Shown here piece by piece: positions 6,539 through 7,400 of a stretch of 7,400 bases of DNA (positions are counted from its first letter, which is position 1; each line of letters starts with the position of its first letter). Both the position numbers and the translations under genes were made by a program. Source of the stretch: JANXQG01 sp037147235 (lineage in GTDB: Bacteria; Planctomycetota; Planctomycetia; Pirellulales; Thermoguttaceae); NCBI GenBank assembly GCA_037147235.1, contig JBAWVO010000316.1, positions 1 to 7,400 on the forward strand, written 5' to 3'. Under the pieces are notes generated by a model. The model was not told the origin of the DNA, searched no databases, and saw nothing but the letters and a program-made list of their open reading frames with translations.

Positions 6539-6874
6539 CTATGGCGGCAGCAGCCCCAATGCCGCCCCCCTGGCCTGGTGGCCCTCGTCCCCGCAATCAC
6601 GTCCTCGCAGCACGGCGATCTGATTTATATGACGAGGGTGGCCTTGATGCTGCTCGACCGGGATTTTCCTGCGCTCGGACTCCCTGGAGTCTGGGGTGAA
6701 TCGGAATTTGTGCCCGTCGATTTTGTTCGACTTAGTTTTCTTTCGTCCGAGTTTTGCACAATACCGACCGGTGACTCGGTCGAAGCTCATCTCGGTACGG
6801 CGACTTCTCGACTTGTCAACACGCTCGTCCGAATCGGGCTCAAAATCGTCTTCCATGTCAATGTCTTCGCTCAT
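6539..6874 (-). pseudogene. Possible remnant of a tyrosine-integrase N-terminus
   Basis: The minus-strand frame starts with an acidic segment (MSEDIDMEDDFEPDSDERV), followed by a basic one reading FDRVTGRYCAKLGRKKTKSN and later HKFRFTPDSRESERRK. The 'GRY..kLG.kk......FrFt.d..eseRRk' pattern resembles the beta-sheet arm region at the start of some phage-type integrases. After about residue 70 the sequence turns low-complexity and Gly/Arg/His-rich, then stops. The frame was probably lost near 6650-6665. The core-binding and catalytic domains (R...HxxR...Y) are missing, so it would not be active. The family is inferred from pattern only. It could be an unrelated small acidic/basic protein. No clear ribosome-binding site is seen. 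Its position next to tmRNA-like end sequences fits an integrase scar. Confidence 0.35.
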
Positions 6875-6924
6875 AACTTCACACCACCCATAATGATGGA
6901 TTTCCTGCGGGGTTGATGGTCAGT

Positions 6925-6996
6925 GGGACGTTACTAAGGGACAGCCGCACCACGTTTCTGCCTGCTAAAGGGACAAAAACACGATGTCTATGGGAC
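6925..6996. repeat. GGGAC-rich patch, resembling REP/insertion-element end sequence
   Basis: GGGAC occurs four times in 72 bases, at 6925-6929, 6938-6942, 6970-6974 and 6992-6996. The middle two are preceded by CTAA or CTAAA. The text GGGACAGCCGCACCACGTTT (6938-6957) resembles a widespread bacterial repeat of the form GGGACAG-N-CACCACGTTT, which I associate with REP-type transposase elements. No transposase is present in the window. That link is from memory, so confidence is low. Confidence 0.3.
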
Positions 6997-7063
6997 TTTT
7001 ACAAAAAACCGGGGGGTAATGATCGTTTTTACGCTACAGAGCAACGATGCAAAACACCAATAG
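6997..7063. other. Short non-coding stretch
   Basis: It contains A/T- and G-runs and a small inverted repeat, ATCGTT (7022-7027) with AACGAT (7043-7048), loop 15. No gene is supported. Confidence 0.35.
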
Positions 7064-7100
7064 AATAAGCCACTTACATCAAAAATGCAAGTGGCTTATT
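7064..7100 (-). terminator. Strong 12-bp hairpin next to a tmRNA-like end
   Basis: AATAAGCCACTT (7064-7075) and AAGTGGCTTATT (7089-7100) are perfect inverted repeats with a 13-base interval. CAT/ATG inside the interval can extend the stem past one mismatch. On the minus strand it begins immediately after the tmRNA-like fragment at 7101-7124, the usual place for the tmRNA terminator. The stem ends in T-rich sequence (GGCTTATTCTATT) without a long U-run. It may act in both directions. Confidence 0.5.
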
Positions 7101-7124
7101 ATGTGGAGGCGGCGGGGACGAAGC
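7101..7124 (-). other. tmRNA 3'-end fragment, candidate attachment-site scar
   Basis: Read on the minus strand, this gives TTCGTCCCCGCCGCCTCCACA. It matches the last part of typical bacterial tmRNAs, from the T-loop TTCG through the T-stem 3' half (CCCGC) and the acceptor strand (CGCCTCC), ending ACA-T instead of ACCA. The sequence before TTCG has no T-stem partner, so it is only a fragment. tmRNA 3' ends are classical targets of tyrosine integrases, which leave such partial copies at island ends. Confidence 0.45.
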
Positions 7125-7181
7125 ATGACACGAACTGACTTGCTCCAAACACTTATTACATAAGCATTTACAGAGAATGCG

Positions 7182-7216
7182 GATTTTGGCAAAAACATCA
7201 AAAAATGGCCAAAATC
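7182..7216. repeat. 9-bp inverted repeat
   Basis: GATTTTGGC (7182-7190) and GCCAAAATC (7208-7216) are perfect inverted repeats around an A-rich 17-base interval. It lies 60 bases past the candidate tmRNA 3' end on the minus strand, so it could be a terminator or an integrase arm site. No U-run follows. Confidence 0.4.
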
Positions 7217-7243
7217 AGACACGGAATCAGACACATCAGACAC
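7214..7243. repeat. Three direct repeats ATCAGACAC
   Basis: Perfect copies lie at 7214-7222, 7226-7234 and 7235-7243. The first overlaps the right arm of the preceding inverted repeat. Short direct repeats beside an attachment site can be integrase or excisionase arm sites, but this is inference. Confidence 0.5.
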
Positions 7244-7275
7244 GAGACAGTTGCAGTGAACGCGGCAAGGCGTTT

Positions 7276-7400
7276 TGGTGGAGATCAAAGGCATCGAACC
7301 CGTGTCCTGCGACACTCCATGACACGTCGTGTGGGAAGGCCCGAACGGCTCAGATAAGTTCAGCGAAAGGTCGCAGACCCGCAACCGTCTGTGCGAGTCC
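7276..7400 (-). ncRNA. Candidate tmRNA (ssrA) 3' part, running off the right edge; possibly damaged
   Basis: Read on the minus strand, the segment ends GGACACGGGTTCGATGCC then TTTGATCTCCACCA. The order GGAC-x-CGGG, T-loop TTCGA, acceptor strand and encoded CCA matches tmRNA 3' ends. CTCC-ACCA allows the G3.U70 pair that tmRNA shares with tRNA-Ala. No anticodon arm precedes the T-arm, which argues against a tRNA. The T-stem is poor: ACGGG against CCTTT gives two G-C pairs, one A-U and a wobble. A hairpin GTGTC-GCAG-GACAC (7302-7315) overlaps it. Further upstream, CAGAC...GTCTG could be part of a pseudoknot. The tag-coding region and 5' half would lie beyond base 7400, so a functional tmRNA cannot be confirmed; it may be a decayed copy. 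Confidence 0.4.

Noticed and set aside
6578..6916. 112-residue plus-strand frame in the right block
   Set aside because: It lies antisense to the more protein-like minus-strand frame and has no convincing start signal or motif.
7101..7163. 20-codon plus-strand frame MWRRRGRSMTRTD...
   Set aside because: Its first bases are the reverse complement of a tmRNA end, and it has no ribosome-binding site.
7276..7350. Ordinary tRNA gene on the minus strand
   Set aside because: Only the T-arm and acceptor end are recognisable. No anticodon arm or D-arm lies at the right distance.
7079..7384. 101-residue minus-strand frame
   Set aside because: It runs across the candidate tmRNA, the direct repeats and a hairpin. 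Its SDVSDSVSDF run is just the translation of the ATCAGACAC repeats.

Overview
The window looks like planctomycete DNA, probably from the Gemmata/Pirellula part of that phylum. The 867-2384 product opens with the short module 'YHKWLGI.PEEQP.NHYRLLGI', which I know from many planctomycete proteins. The left half holds secreted or membrane-anchored proteins built from shuffled helical and beta-sandwich modules, another planctomycete habit. The species cannot be fixed from the sequence.

Left block (1-4093, all + strand). First is the 3' part of a gene whose frame is open to the window edge (ORF 67-795), ending in a beta-sandwich domain. Next is a membrane-anchored protein (867-2384: J-like module, one transmembrane helix, Pro-rich linker, helical module, beta-rich C-terminus). 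Last is a secreted protein (2441-4093: signal peptide, long helical region, LamG-type domain). The first and third share an almost identical stretch. The second and third share a different helical segment. The three therefore look like products of local duplication and domain shuffling. No catalytic function is evident.

Middle block (4094-6475). A 400-base gap without a supported gene ends in three direct repeats with a 19-bp period, the third overlapping a sigma70-type promoter. The promoter drives two genes overlapping by ATGA: an AbiEi-like winged-helix regulator/antitoxin (4494-5594) and an AbiEii-like nucleotidyltransferase toxin (5591-6475). This is a type IV toxin-antitoxin / abortive-infection module. 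The repeats are the obvious candidate operator for autorepression. The promoter geometry implies an mRNA with almost no leader.

Right block (6476-7400). This is mostly non-coding or decayed sequence: a possible broken integrase N-terminus on the minus strand (6539-6874), a GGGAC-rich patch, several hairpins, and two separate pieces resembling the 3' end of a tmRNA on the minus strand (about 7101-7124 and 7276-7400). tmRNA 3' ends are classic integration sites. My reading, which is inference, is that the right edge is the scarred end of a genomic island carrying the AbiE-type defence pair.
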